From: Nitzschia sp. pyKryTriq1
Taxonomy: Eukaryota > Bacillariophyta > Bacillariophyceae > Bacillariales > Bacillariaceae
Reading direction: 5' to 3'
Assembly (NCBI GenBank): GCA_956465555.1
Contig: OY101117.1
Span: 310,001 to 374,000, forward strand
Length of the DNA stretch: 64,000 nt
Position numbers and translations under genes: made by a program. Below the pieces are notes generated by a model that saw nothing but the letters and a program-made list of their open reading frames with translations, was not told where the DNA came from and searched no databases. Within the stretch, counting starts at the first letter, position 1; every line of letters starts with the position of its first letter. Below, one piece after another: positions 51,932-61,650 of the stretch.

Positions 51932-52555
51932 ATGACTTCGGAACAAACAACCAAAGAAATCCTACAGCAGTACGGCACCAATTTACAAACTGGATTGACT
52001 ACAGACCAAGCCACTCAACGCCGGGAGGAAACAGGATCCTTCAATGTCGTCCAGCCTCCAATCAACTGCCCCGGTTGGGTGTGCTGTTTGCTGCCGTGTA
52101 TCAAGAGTATTCCCAGCATGAAAGCGTTCGCGAGTATCAAACCGGAGGATGCCGAAGTGCTTCGAAATGGAAAGTGGATCCGTTACGATGCAGCCTCGCT
52201 CGTGCAAGGAGACGTCATTCGTATCGAAGAGGGAGACGTTGTTCCAGCGGATTGTGTACTCGTGGAAGTGCTCGCGGAAGAGGAACTACTGGTGGATCTG
52301 CGGCCCGTTACTGGTGAAGAACGCTTGAAGACCATCACGGCAGCGTCTCTTTCGTCGTCGTCATCCAAAGTCACTGGATTTCCGAAACTCTACATGGGAG
52401 GAAAAGTGGTACAGGGGGGTGCGACAGCTGTCATTACGGACATTGGTCCGAATACTCTATTAGGCAAGCTCATTCGAGAAAAAAAGTTTCCGCCGACAGA
52501 ATTGATTCTGGTAGACGATAGCGACCGGGGGATTTCCATGGGAGATCTTTCCTAA
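51932..52555 (+). CDS. Stand-alone P-type ATPase actuator-domain protein
   Basis: Single exon, 207 residues from the ATG at 51932 (MTSEQTTKEILQQYG). Residues 1-45 match the N-terminal cation-ATPase domain (QQYGTNLQTGLTTDQATQRR, FNVVQPP). A short Cys/Pro stretch (CPGWVCCLLPCIKSIPSMK) stands where membrane helices M1-M2 of P-type ATPases should be. An actuator domain follows: ASLVQGDVIRIEEGDVVPAD, then VDLRPVTGEERLK, in which TGEE replaces the dephosphorylation motif TGES, then GGKVVQGGATAVITDIGPNT and LLGKLIREKK. The chain stops 25 residues later, with no phosphorylation (DKTGT) or nucleotide domain. It cannot pump. It could be a decayed gene fragment or a soluble regulator of a PMA-type H+-ATPase. 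The intact frame favours function, but that is inference. Confidence 0.7.
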   Translation: MTSEQTTKEILQQYGTNLQTGLTTDQATQRREETGSFNVVQPPINCPGWVCCLLPCIKSIPSMKAFASIKPEDAEVLRNGKWIRYDAASLVQGDVIRIEEGDVVPADCVLVEVLAEEELLVDLRPVTGEERLKTITAASLSSSSSKVTGFPKLYMGGKVVQGGATAVITDIGPNTLLGKLIREKKFPPTELILVDDSDRGISMGDLS

Positions 52556-52787
52556 CAGCACATATCCGCTCTCGAACGAACGCCTACAGCACTACTAGTC
52601 GAGGAGATAGTTACTTGTATTATTAGTTATATTGATAGTCAACGAACTGCAGTTTTTGGCTGATGAGGCCCATCCCACTTCTAGAACGTAGATTTGAGTG
52701 TGTCGATCGATATCTTGCATTCTTCATGACCAATACTACTTCGTAAACAGGATATCCACAGCGGATATATTATTTTACTTCTAGCTA

Positions 52788-55700
52788 CTAGACTGGAAGA
52801 GTGGTATGAAAGTATCGATTGTTCACGTGTTGCACGCGGTGAGCTAGGTATCGAATCACCACGCCATCGATCGCTACCGTGACTTGAGGTTTCTTCTTTT
52901 TCAATTTCTCAAACTCTTCCTTGCTCAAAGAGTAGAGGATGGCCTTTTCGGAGGTGCACACCAGAGTAGTCAGGCGTTTGGTACCATGCACCAGCCCAAG
53001 CTCACCTACGACATTTCCCTTCTTGACAAGTTCGGTGGCACCCGTATCTTCAATAATGGACAACAGCTCCCCAAATACCAGCAGTTTCATCGAATCGCTT
53101 TCAGCGCCAGACTCCCAGAGAGATTCGTCTCGAGAGAACTCTTCCCGCCCCATGGCACCCAATATGATTCCAATCAGTTGCTCCACATTCTCAGACGATT
53201 TAGGGAGCAATTCGCTCAAGAACTTTTTGGCGTAGAACTTTTCTTCCTCCAGTGTCATATTGATGGTGGCAAAGTCCTCCAGGTCCCTAAAATCGGTCGA
53301 ACATTCCAACGAAGGGTCTTCACGAGCAATCAAAATGTCTTCAGCAAAGCGCAAGGCGTCATCCAACGACTCGCAGACTCGACCATCCGCTTTCGGTGTC
53401 AGCTGTTTCGTTGCTCGCACCGAACTAGTGCCGCGTGACACCGAGATGGAGCCCCTCTGAACTTGAGGCGAAGTTCCTTGTTGTTGTTGTTGTTGTTGCT
53501 CGACATGACTAGTAATAGTAATACTCGTCGATGGCTCCGTCGGTAGCAGTTCGTTGTAATCCAGTCCAGCGGCGGCGATTTGGTTCGCAGAAGGGTTGAG
53601 TGCTTTGGACAAGGCGAATTCGCATGGAAAACCACCACGACCACTTCCCGTCACAAAAATAGATACCTCGACGTGAAACAAACGATGAATAATCTTTTTG
53701 AGTTTCGCCACGGCATGAGCAGCGGAACTATCCATTCCTACCACCAACGTGAAGTCGACAATGACGACAATGGGTGATTCGTCAAAGTCCTTCTTTTCTT
53801 TCAATACTTTTTTGATGGTATCCGTCAATTGAGCAACATTGCCAAAGAAAAGCTAAGGAAAGAGAGTACACGTGGAGTCAGTCAAGGGTGAGAATGTCTG
53901 CGAGACAGTGAAGTATATGACAAATGAAGCCAGTACTGTTCCTGTACTCACGTGTCCTTGCAATTGAAAAATCAAAATTCGAGCTCGTCCCGTGGCATCG
54001 TTCTCAAGGATTTCGCGTGACTTTACACAACGAGTCCAGGCGCTACTACGAAGGGTAGACGCCGTCAAAACTTGTCGAATGGGATTTTGGTAATTGATGG
54101 ACTGGACCGCATAGGTCGTCAAGGCCGCAATGACGCCAGCAATCAAAGCAGCCGTCATACCCCAAAGCGTCATGACAACAGTAATCGCCCAAATGCCCGC
54201 GTACTCCAAATGATCGTAGTTTCCAAAGGCTATTAATGATGGGAGTAGAAATAATTGTGTCAGCAGTTTGTCCAAATATAGATACGGAACGATCGAGAAC
54301 ATGTACTCACAATCGTAGACCCCTTCCAATACCAAATCAATGCCAATATGAAGTAGGAGTGTTCCCGCCATGCAACGTGGAAGATAACTCGCAATCGAAG
54401 GCCCAATGACAAACAAGACGATCGTCAAGACGACAATTGCCAGAGAGGAAATCTTTCCTTTACCTCCAGACTTGGCGTATAAGACGGAATTGGAATAGGT
54501 CATGTAGGTCTGGAGACCTCCAAACATTCCCGACAGTCCATTGGCGAAACCATGAGCAATCAATTCAGCGTTCATATCCGTATCTGCGTAGAAATGCAAG
54601 CAAAACAGAACAAAGTGTCAGTGATGAGAAGTCGCCCGATTCGTATAGGAATGAGAAAGGCAAATAACTCTTGTTGGCCGCGGCACGTACGTACCCACAT
54701 CAGTTGAAATGGCAAAGGCTGGAATATTGATTGGGACATGAATCAGCGAAAAGGCGGCCAAGGCAATCATAGTCCCCGTACTTTGAATGACAGCCGTCCA
54801 TGAAATGGTCGAAACATTGATAATTTGAAAAATATCCCACATGTGAGGATCGTCCCAAATACTATTTCCACTAGCGCTGGCATCGCCATCTTTTTCCGAA
54901 ACGACAGCGGGGAAGAAGTAGCCTTGCTCCGACGCCTGCTCAATACTAACTCCAAAGGCGGAAAGCCCGAGGTAGAAGAGGGGTGTTATCAAACAGTAGT
55001 AGACTGGTGATAGGAGCGGGTATTTCGCGTTGCCGTGTTTGTCGTGTGTCAAATACTGGAGGAGTCGCAAGACGATCTCAAAGCCCAAAACAACCGATAG
55101 AAGGTTGAAATGCTCTACCAGTCCACGTACACCGTCCATGTCGAAGGTAAAAGTGACATCCGAAGTGACTTCAAGAGCCGTCACAACAATAAAGACACCG
55201 ATACCACCGATACACCCCACTAGAACGTGGTTCGGGAAAAAGTACACGATACGGCCCAGTTTCCATTTTCCCAACAAATAAAAGGTCATTCCCACCAGCA
55301 CAGAACTGAACGCAAATAGAAAAAAGACGGTCGAAAGTGCCTCTTTTCCGTAGCCCTGATTACGAATGACCGTTTGACAGAGGGCGTGCAAGAACGGTAC
55401 ATTTTCAACCATTTGAAGTCCCACAGGATTCTCAAATTTGGAAGCAAAGGTAAAGGCTATCTGCCCCATGATGGTAGCAAACAAGAACATTCGAATCCCC
55501 AAGGCTTGTTTGCCCGGTAACGGAAAGTTCCCGCTGATTTCATCAACAGCAGCAGCATCCTCTTCTTCGCCAGCGCTATTAGTATCGGCTGATGGGTCGC
55601 CTCCTCCATCGACGGCTCTCCAACCAATCGGAAAATAACTGGATCCGAATGGAATGGATATCATGATATTCAACAGAGCGACAACTGCCACAGCAGATGT

Positions 55701-56573
55701 TTGTTGGATAGCCGTTGAGAGCCAGCTTTCGCGGCGATGATGATGATGATGATGATGATGATGAGTACCCTTGTTGGTGTGGGTGGAATGTCTCCTGCCA
55801 GAACTAGTAGAATGATCCAGTTTGGGTAATACCAAAGGCGTTGTCTCATCAATGACACCACTCGGCGAGATCTCCAATCCAGTTTCAGTGTCGAGTATTG
55901 CCAGCTCTTCATCGCTGCCTTTAGTTGTTTTCACAACCCCGCCGCCCAAAGCTACTTCATCCTCCTCGTTGGCCTCATCATCGTTTTGGTCATCGGTAAT
56001 ACCGTCCTCACCCCCATCATTTTCCTCACTTGCTGTCATCATGCTTTCGCTCGAAGGTTGGCGTTGATGATAAAATAGGCTATTATTGAGATCCACCACC
56101 AAGGAACGAGATCGCATACGTGTTCCACCCAACAATTCTCGTGCCGCTCGACGCATGGAAGCATTATGGACATCCAGCACGTCGGCTGTTGTTGTTGCTA
56201 CTGTTGCTGTTGCTGTTGCTGTTGCTTCTGATGTATTGGAATCATGATATTCTTCGTCAGTATTTATAGGATGATTGGCCGTATAAATAGCACTGTGCAA
56301 ATGATGGGGATGGGGATGATATGGTGTGGATTGACGTCGTCGTATCGGAGATGCGACGTACGAAATATGACGATGTTGACCAACTTCGGGAACCGCTGCC
56401 GAGGCGACGCGACGCGAGGGGGGCGGAGTGTTGGTGGATCGAGCTCGAGCTCGTTGGCGTTGTTGTTGTTGTTGCTCTGATACTTCACTTCGGTGCATAC
56501 GGGTATGAATCGCATCATCGGTGGCTTGGTAAGAGGAGTCCGCATTATTATTATTATTATTATTCATCGGCAT
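52788..56573 (-). CDS. SulP/SLC26 transporter with STAS and cyclic-nucleotide-binding domains
   Basis: Four exons (56573-54695, 54583-54311, 54229-53952, 53852-52788) with GTACGT, GTGAGT and GTGAGT donors join in frame to 1,164 residues. The first ~270 residues are disordered with His, Thr-Ala and Asp/Glu runs. The SulP membrane domain follows (SISIPFGSSYFPIGW-like start; FPNHVLVGCIGGIGVFIV; ELIAHGFANGLSGMFGGLQT; LEYAGIWAITVVM). The STAS domain spans the last splice site (ILIFQLQGH/LFFGNVAQL, VVIVDFTLVVGMDSSAAHAV). The C-terminus has a cNMP-binding fold (VVGELGLVHGTKRLTTLVC). Yeast Vsb1, needed for basic amino acid storage in the vacuole, has the same three-part layout, so a vacuolar or endomembrane transporter is a fair guess. 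The ligand is unknown. An ABC-like leader is absent. Confidence 0.9.
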
Positions 56574-57529
56574 GTTGATGCTACTTATAGACTCGATCTG
56601 CTCTCGAGGATAAAAATGAGACGCCGCCGATGCTTATAAAAATATGCTGGCGTTACCTTCTGGCTGTCCAAATCTTAGACAATGTTGATGGATGATCTCT
56701 GGTCCCAAAAGCGAAGAGAAAGCACTTCTGTTGTTGTGAAGCCAATCAATCGCTTCACAATCGCGACGACATCAAAGAACCTTGAGTAGTAATGAAGCAG
56801 AAAACAGTACCTGGTATCAGTACAGTAGTCGTACTGTAGTCTGTAGTCGTCGTCGTCATCGTCGTCCGTTTTCTTTTCATCGTATTGTTCCTTTTTGCGT
56901 TCTTTTCGCACGTGGGGTTTCCCTTTTTCTGCGAGCTCGCGTTGTTGTGAAGGGGCTCGAAACGCACTGCGCGGGCTTGTGAATATTTTCAAGCTTCTCA
57001 ATCCCTTTGAGTCGAAACAGTCAATTTTCCGAGCCGGCCATGGCGTTTTCTCACGCAAAAGGAAACGGTCGTGTAGACTACCGGTACAGTGCCGGTAAGA
57101 CGAGTACAAAAAGTACAGTGCTCATAGACCTACTAAATACTTTGGAAAGTACGATTTTATGCCGCACTCACTAAGGTACCGGTATGATAGGTCTATCACG
57201 TAAACTGATGCTGAGCTCTCAACAATAATTGATCTATTCTCTCATTGCTCATCATTTTTTCCCTTCTTCATCAAACGTAAACGTGCTACATCGACTACCA
57301 GCACAATACTGTAGGAGTCCATTCCATCATCATCCGATGAGAGGGTCCCTACCTGTACCGGCATTGTAACAGAACAGAACAGAACAGAACAAGTCCAGCA
57401 TTCATTGAAAGGAGGCAAAATCCAATCCAATCCAATCCAATCCAATCCAATCCAATCCAATCCAATCCAATCCAATCCAATCCAATCCAATCCAATCCAA
57501 TCCAATCCATCCCAGCAATATTACGTATT
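56574..57529. promoter_or_regulatory. Divergent promoter region with pentanucleotide repeats
   Basis: 956 bases between the SulP transporter start (minus) and the FkbM methyltransferase start (plus). It contains GTAC-rich words near 56810-56840 and 57080-57095, an (ACAGA)4 tract at about 57370-57390 and the (TCCAA)17 tract at 57421-57505. No gene was recognised. Confidence 0.45.
57421..57505. repeat. (TCCAA)17 pentanucleotide microsatellite
   Basis: Seventeen perfect TCCAA units, ending about 25 bases before the ATG at 57530, so in the 5' leader of the FkbM methyltransferase gene. Because 5 is not a multiple of 3 the tract is open in all frames on both strands and creates chance open frames. 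Confidence 0.95.
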
Positions 57530-58481
57530 ATGCGGCGACGAGTACAACTTTCGAGACAGCACCAACAGACGCTGCTGGGTGGTGGTAGAAGAGGGCCGAG
57601 CACTGCCTCGTTGCTATCATTATCATCGTGGGTCTCCTGGCTACGGAATCCTCTCGTATGTTCGGCTTGTACGGCAGTGTTGACGGTTCTGTTGTTCACC
57701 TTTCCACCCTTTTCACAAAGCACACATCCCACCAATCTTGATCTTGATCTTGACACGACGAGTCACTTCTTGAAAGGAAGTTCTACTTCCGTATTGGGGG
57801 GTGCTCCTCCTTCTTCTACAGCTGAAGATGCAGCTGCAACTCTGAAAAAGGTGGTCCCATCAACAACAACGAATAGCAACACCAAAAACATCAACACCAA
57901 AAACATCAACAACAACAACTCTTTTGATCTGGCTCGGAATGCTCAACAAATTCAAGAATGGAGATCACAGACGGAAACCTCTTGTCGGAACATGATGACG
58001 AATATCAACAATAATCACCAACCAGATGGTCCAGCCGCTCGCAATGAAAAGGAAAAAATTGAGCGAGAAGCCATTTCCAAGCTTCGATTCCCCCCGGTCC
58101 CGCCCCCTTCCTCTACTTCGCCCATTCTCCCTCCTGATGATCATCACCAGCCACCCAAATACCAGTACTGCCGAAATGTCTTTATCGATCTGGGAACTAA
58201 CATTGGAGACTCGATTGGATATTTTGTCGACAGTGCCTTGGATGTTTGTAGTCCTATTTGGATGGAACAGTTTCCTCGTACCAAATTCAATGCCGACTTT
58301 CCTCGTCCTCACTTAGATGTGACGACACTGGAAATAGTCCACAAGGGAGCGGGGAACAATCCCTTGTACAAAATGCTGCAAGCCACCATGTCGACAACGA
58401 CAACAACAACCAATTCAGCGACGACAAATGCACCACCAGATGCTGCCAAATCAACAACCGCGGCAGCAGCTCCATCAACGA

Positions 58482-58514
<33 letters not shown>

Positions 58515-59299
58515 TAACCCCCAATAGTTTTTGTGTCTATGGAATGGAAGGAAATCCAGAATTTACCCAACGTCTTCAGAAATTGGAGAATCATGTCATG
58601 CAAACGCAACCTCGTCCGGTCGAGCATCTTCATATTCATACTGAAAGTGTTGTGACGGCCGTGGATGGACCGACCAAACTCTTTTTGGACAAGACCTCGG
58701 TCGAACAAAATGTAAGTACTCCGGTACCATACGAAAATGTTTATATATATTATGTGTATATGTATGGGATCCAGCAGGCAGGGATATAACATTCTCCTGT
58801 GTCGGCATGTGTCGTCTCGTGTCGTGTCGTGTCGATTTGTCCTGCAAGCGCTCACACGCGTTTCATTCGCTCAACGCAGTTTTGGGGATCCAGTATTTTG
58901 AGTAGTCAGCAAGATGCGGTCAAATCTGCTCAGGAATTGGGGGGAGGCAACGTCTTTAGTGCCAACGTGCAAGGAATCTCACTCAGTACATTGACCAAAA
59001 ATACAGTCTTGGCCTACAAACCGGGTGCTACTCCGGAAGAAACCAAGGGTGGTTTGCTCATTATCAAAATGGACGTCGAGGGTGCCGAATATCAGGTATT
59101 GAAAGAATCGGCAGCTTCGGGAGTCCTATGTGACTACATTCAAAAGGGAAATCGAGTCGTCATGATTGTGGAGTTTCATAATATGAGTATCACGGATCCT
59201 GCCGAAAGGAAACGAGAAAAGGAAGGTTCCGCACAAGCCAAGCAAATGTTGGAAGAATGCGGCGTCGAATTTGGCAAACTACAAGCCTTTTGGGCGTAG
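57530..59299 (+). CDS. FkbM-family methyltransferase, membrane-anchored
   Basis: Two exons, 57530-58711 and 58880-59299, joined at CAAAAT/GTAAGT and AACGCAG/TTTTGG, phase 0, give 533 residues. A hydrophobic segment (CSACTAVLTVLLFTFPPF, residues ~45-62) after a basic tail suggests type II Golgi topology. The SAM-binding loop is NVFIDLGTNIGDSIGYF (~residue 217), the acidic motif is VYGMEGNPEF, and the FkbM hallmark IIKMDVEGAEYQVLKE is in exon 2. Asn-, Thr-, Ala- and Ser-rich inserts (TTTTTTNSATTN, SSSSSSSSSS) separate the motifs. FkbM enzymes O-methylate sugars and antibiotics; here a glycan acceptor is likely. The intron also contains GTGTCGTGTCGTGTC repeats. Confidence 0.85.
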
Positions 59300-59631
59300 T
59301 ACTAAAGGGACGACACTTGAACTGGCAATGCAAGTGCACGGAGCGCACATCATTTTCATACCAACAGAAGTGAGGAAGTTCGTTCCGAGGGCAAGCTCGC
59401 TGGTTTCTTCAGAGGAAGCCACAACGTCAAAGCAGTACTTATCTCAACCAGCGCTACGTACGATACACATCACTATCGACGGACATTGCCTCTCAATTGT
59501 AGGTACAGTCAGTGTATTCAATAATATACTATACTATGTGCATCTCTAGTAGAAGAGAGTCCTTATAAATGTCAGATTGTGCTGCCATGGCCCCCATGCT
59601 CATTCCCATAAGACACACAAACATTGAATCC
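59300..59631. other. Convergent spacer
   Basis: 332 bases between the 3' ends of the FkbM gene and the helical hypothetical gene. The frame at 59271-59549 is a chance opening. The two 3' UTRs must share this space. Confidence 0.4.
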
Positions 59632-60603
59632 CTACGACATATCTTCATTCATTCCCTCAAGACCCTCTAATACTTGTCGGAGGCGCTTTGCCCGCTCCGA
59701 GGCGGTAGGCGGTGTATTGGGCATGGCAAGATACAGTTCACGCTTGCGCTTATGGAGCTGTTCTTGGGGGATTATTCCAACAAAATCATTCAGCAAATCC
59801 ATGTGAGCTCGAATCTCTTGCAACATGGCTAACCTGTCTTCGGCAGATTCCTTGACCTGCTGAGACAAGGCGGTCGTGTTACCCTGCTCACTATCACCAG
59901 GCATTTTGAGTAGGTACGCGGGATCATCCTCTCTGGGTTTGGCGTTGGGTACCACAACATCCTTGAATGGGGCCGGATGGGGCAAGTTAGGATCAAGATT
60001 TGTTCCATGGTAGTTCATACGATACGTCATAATGACGTTGTTATGAGTATTTTCCCAGTTGTCTGGGACCTGCTTGTCCTTTTGGCCAGTGACGGCTTCC
60101 TGTAGGAGATTCATTCATGATGCGTGCAACCGGAAGCCAGGGGTGAGAGACTGAAGATTATCTTCATCGTTCGTCACAACATATCAATAAATATTACCAG
60201 TACTGGTACTTACGAATTGTAGCCGAACGTATTCATCCATAATAGCGTCGTGGGACTTTCCATTTTTGCAAAGAGGCCTGACCTTGTCGCAAATCTTCTC
60301 CAGCTCCCTTTCTATCAGTTTCAGTCGTTTCCAGGCCGTCTCTGGATTCAACGTCTCCTTGCTGGTGCCCGTCCGCCACATTACTTCCATTTGTTGCTGC
60401 GGTGTCAAGTCCGTTGCCTCCAAAAGAGCCCGCGCTTGGTCAAAGAACGCAATCTTACGTTGAAAGGGTCTCATGGCGGGAAGTTTGTCGGAGATGCATC
60501 GGTGGGCCTCGAACAGAATGGCGGTCTGAACACTGCGGCGATAGGCATTGTCGTAACCCTTCTCCCCAATGGCCTCCGCCAATCGTTCGATAAAGTTCGA
60601 CAT
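59632..60603 (-). CDS. Helical soluble protein, hypothetical
   Basis: Two exons, 60603-60214 and 60099-59632, joined at CAATTC/GTAAGT and CTCCTACAG/GAAGCC, phase 0, give 285 residues. I chose the ATG at 60603 (MSNFIERLAEAIGEKG); the frame opens earlier only without a clear start. The protein is of normal complexity and mostly helical: EAHRCISDKLPAMRPFQRKI, DLTPQQQMEVMWRTG, KRLKLIERELEKICDKVRPL, then a Pro-rich middle (NLPHPAPFKDVVVPNAKP) and a helical C-terminus ending EGLEGMNEDMS. No signal peptide or membrane span. No family was recognised. The lack of low-complexity runs suggests stronger constraint than in its neighbours. Confidence 0.7.
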
Positions 60604-61650
60604 TGTATACGTGCGGTACTGACTGTTTGTTGGGCGAATGATGAACGCGGTGGTTAGAAGGATACCGGTATGGTCTAATAGACAACACACATCTTGTCTC
60701 TGCAGCCGAAATGATGAAGACGAAGATTCACGAATGACGACAAGCTCTTTCGAAGCGTGCTTTCCGCCATCACCTATGAGTACCGGGTAGCTTATCTCAA
60801 GTTGTGCTTGCTTGATCCTCTATACTGTACTATCGTCTCATCCTCATTGTCGATCGCATCTTAAAAATATAAAATGATTTTGATGCAATGTTCGAAGCAC
60901 GCACATCATACCATATCGTATCATACAAACTTCACACCCACATTCACTCACCGTCGATTTCGTGTTTTGAATGAAAATTGGTCTCGATCGCTCCTCAAAT
61001 TGTAACAAAATGGCAATCTTGCCGTCAAAAAAGAGCTTCTGAATTCGTGGAAGGTCGATTTTTACGTGCTTTCTGGTAGAAAGTTCACGTAAAATCCAAG
61101 ATTATTTTTGGAAACCCAACGCATTGCGTCAAGACAACGCACAAAAATCTCGATTTTTGGAATTCCATCGGTCGGTCCGTCCATCAGTGTCTCGTACAGT
61201 ATACTGACCCTTTCGACTGACTTTCCGGATCCTACGAACGGGAAGCAAAGCCGCCAAAACCTTCGATTGGTCATAAAAGGGCATAGTAAAATTTTATGCT
61301 TTGGACGTTTTTACATAGAAAAGGACCCAATTTTGGTCATTCCTCACAGTATTTTTGTTGGTGAACGGAAACCCTCGTACCAGCAATATCGTCTCATCAC
61401 GAAGCGCGGGGTCTATCCAGCATAATATCGTCTATCGTTCCTTTGCTGCTATTATTCGTCTATGGCACCAACATCATAAGACATCAGGTACCCGGTAGAG
61501 AAGGGCAGGACCGATGCAAATGTCTCCCGGGTCTATTCCATCACAACCATTCAGCTAACATTATTCTAAGATCCAGGAGTGAATTTTGTACCACTAGTTC
61601 CGACGACACCTTCTTGCTTTGGCTGCGTGCTGGTTGGTGGATGCAGAAAA
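60604..61650. promoter_or_regulatory. Divergent region with hairpin-forming palindrome
   Basis: About 1.05 kb between two divergent genes. It contains a near-perfect hairpin at 61060-61094 (arms TTTTACGTG and CACGTAAAA, then CTTTCT and AGAAAG) and the self-complementary GCATAGTAAAATTTTATGC near 61283. A 105-codon plus-strand frame at 61108-61425 shows no motif and is not annotated. The stretch 61020-61400 is richer in T and A runs than nearby spacers and could be the remains of an element. Confidence 0.4.
61060..61094. repeat. Imperfect inverted repeat, 35 bases
   Basis: TTTTACGTG pairs with CACGTAAAA and the inner CTTTCT pairs with AGAAAG, leaving a GGT loop and a one-base bulge. It could be a cruciform, an RNA hairpin or the end of a lost element. 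Confidence 0.6.

Noticed and set aside
57242-57756. Minus-strand frames with WIGLD repeats
   Set aside because: They are translations of the (TCCAA)n microsatellite, which is open in all frames.
61062-61425. Frames on both strands in the A/T-rich spacer before the acidic-repeat gene
   Set aside because: No transposase, zinc-finger or other motif; kept only as possible remains of an element.
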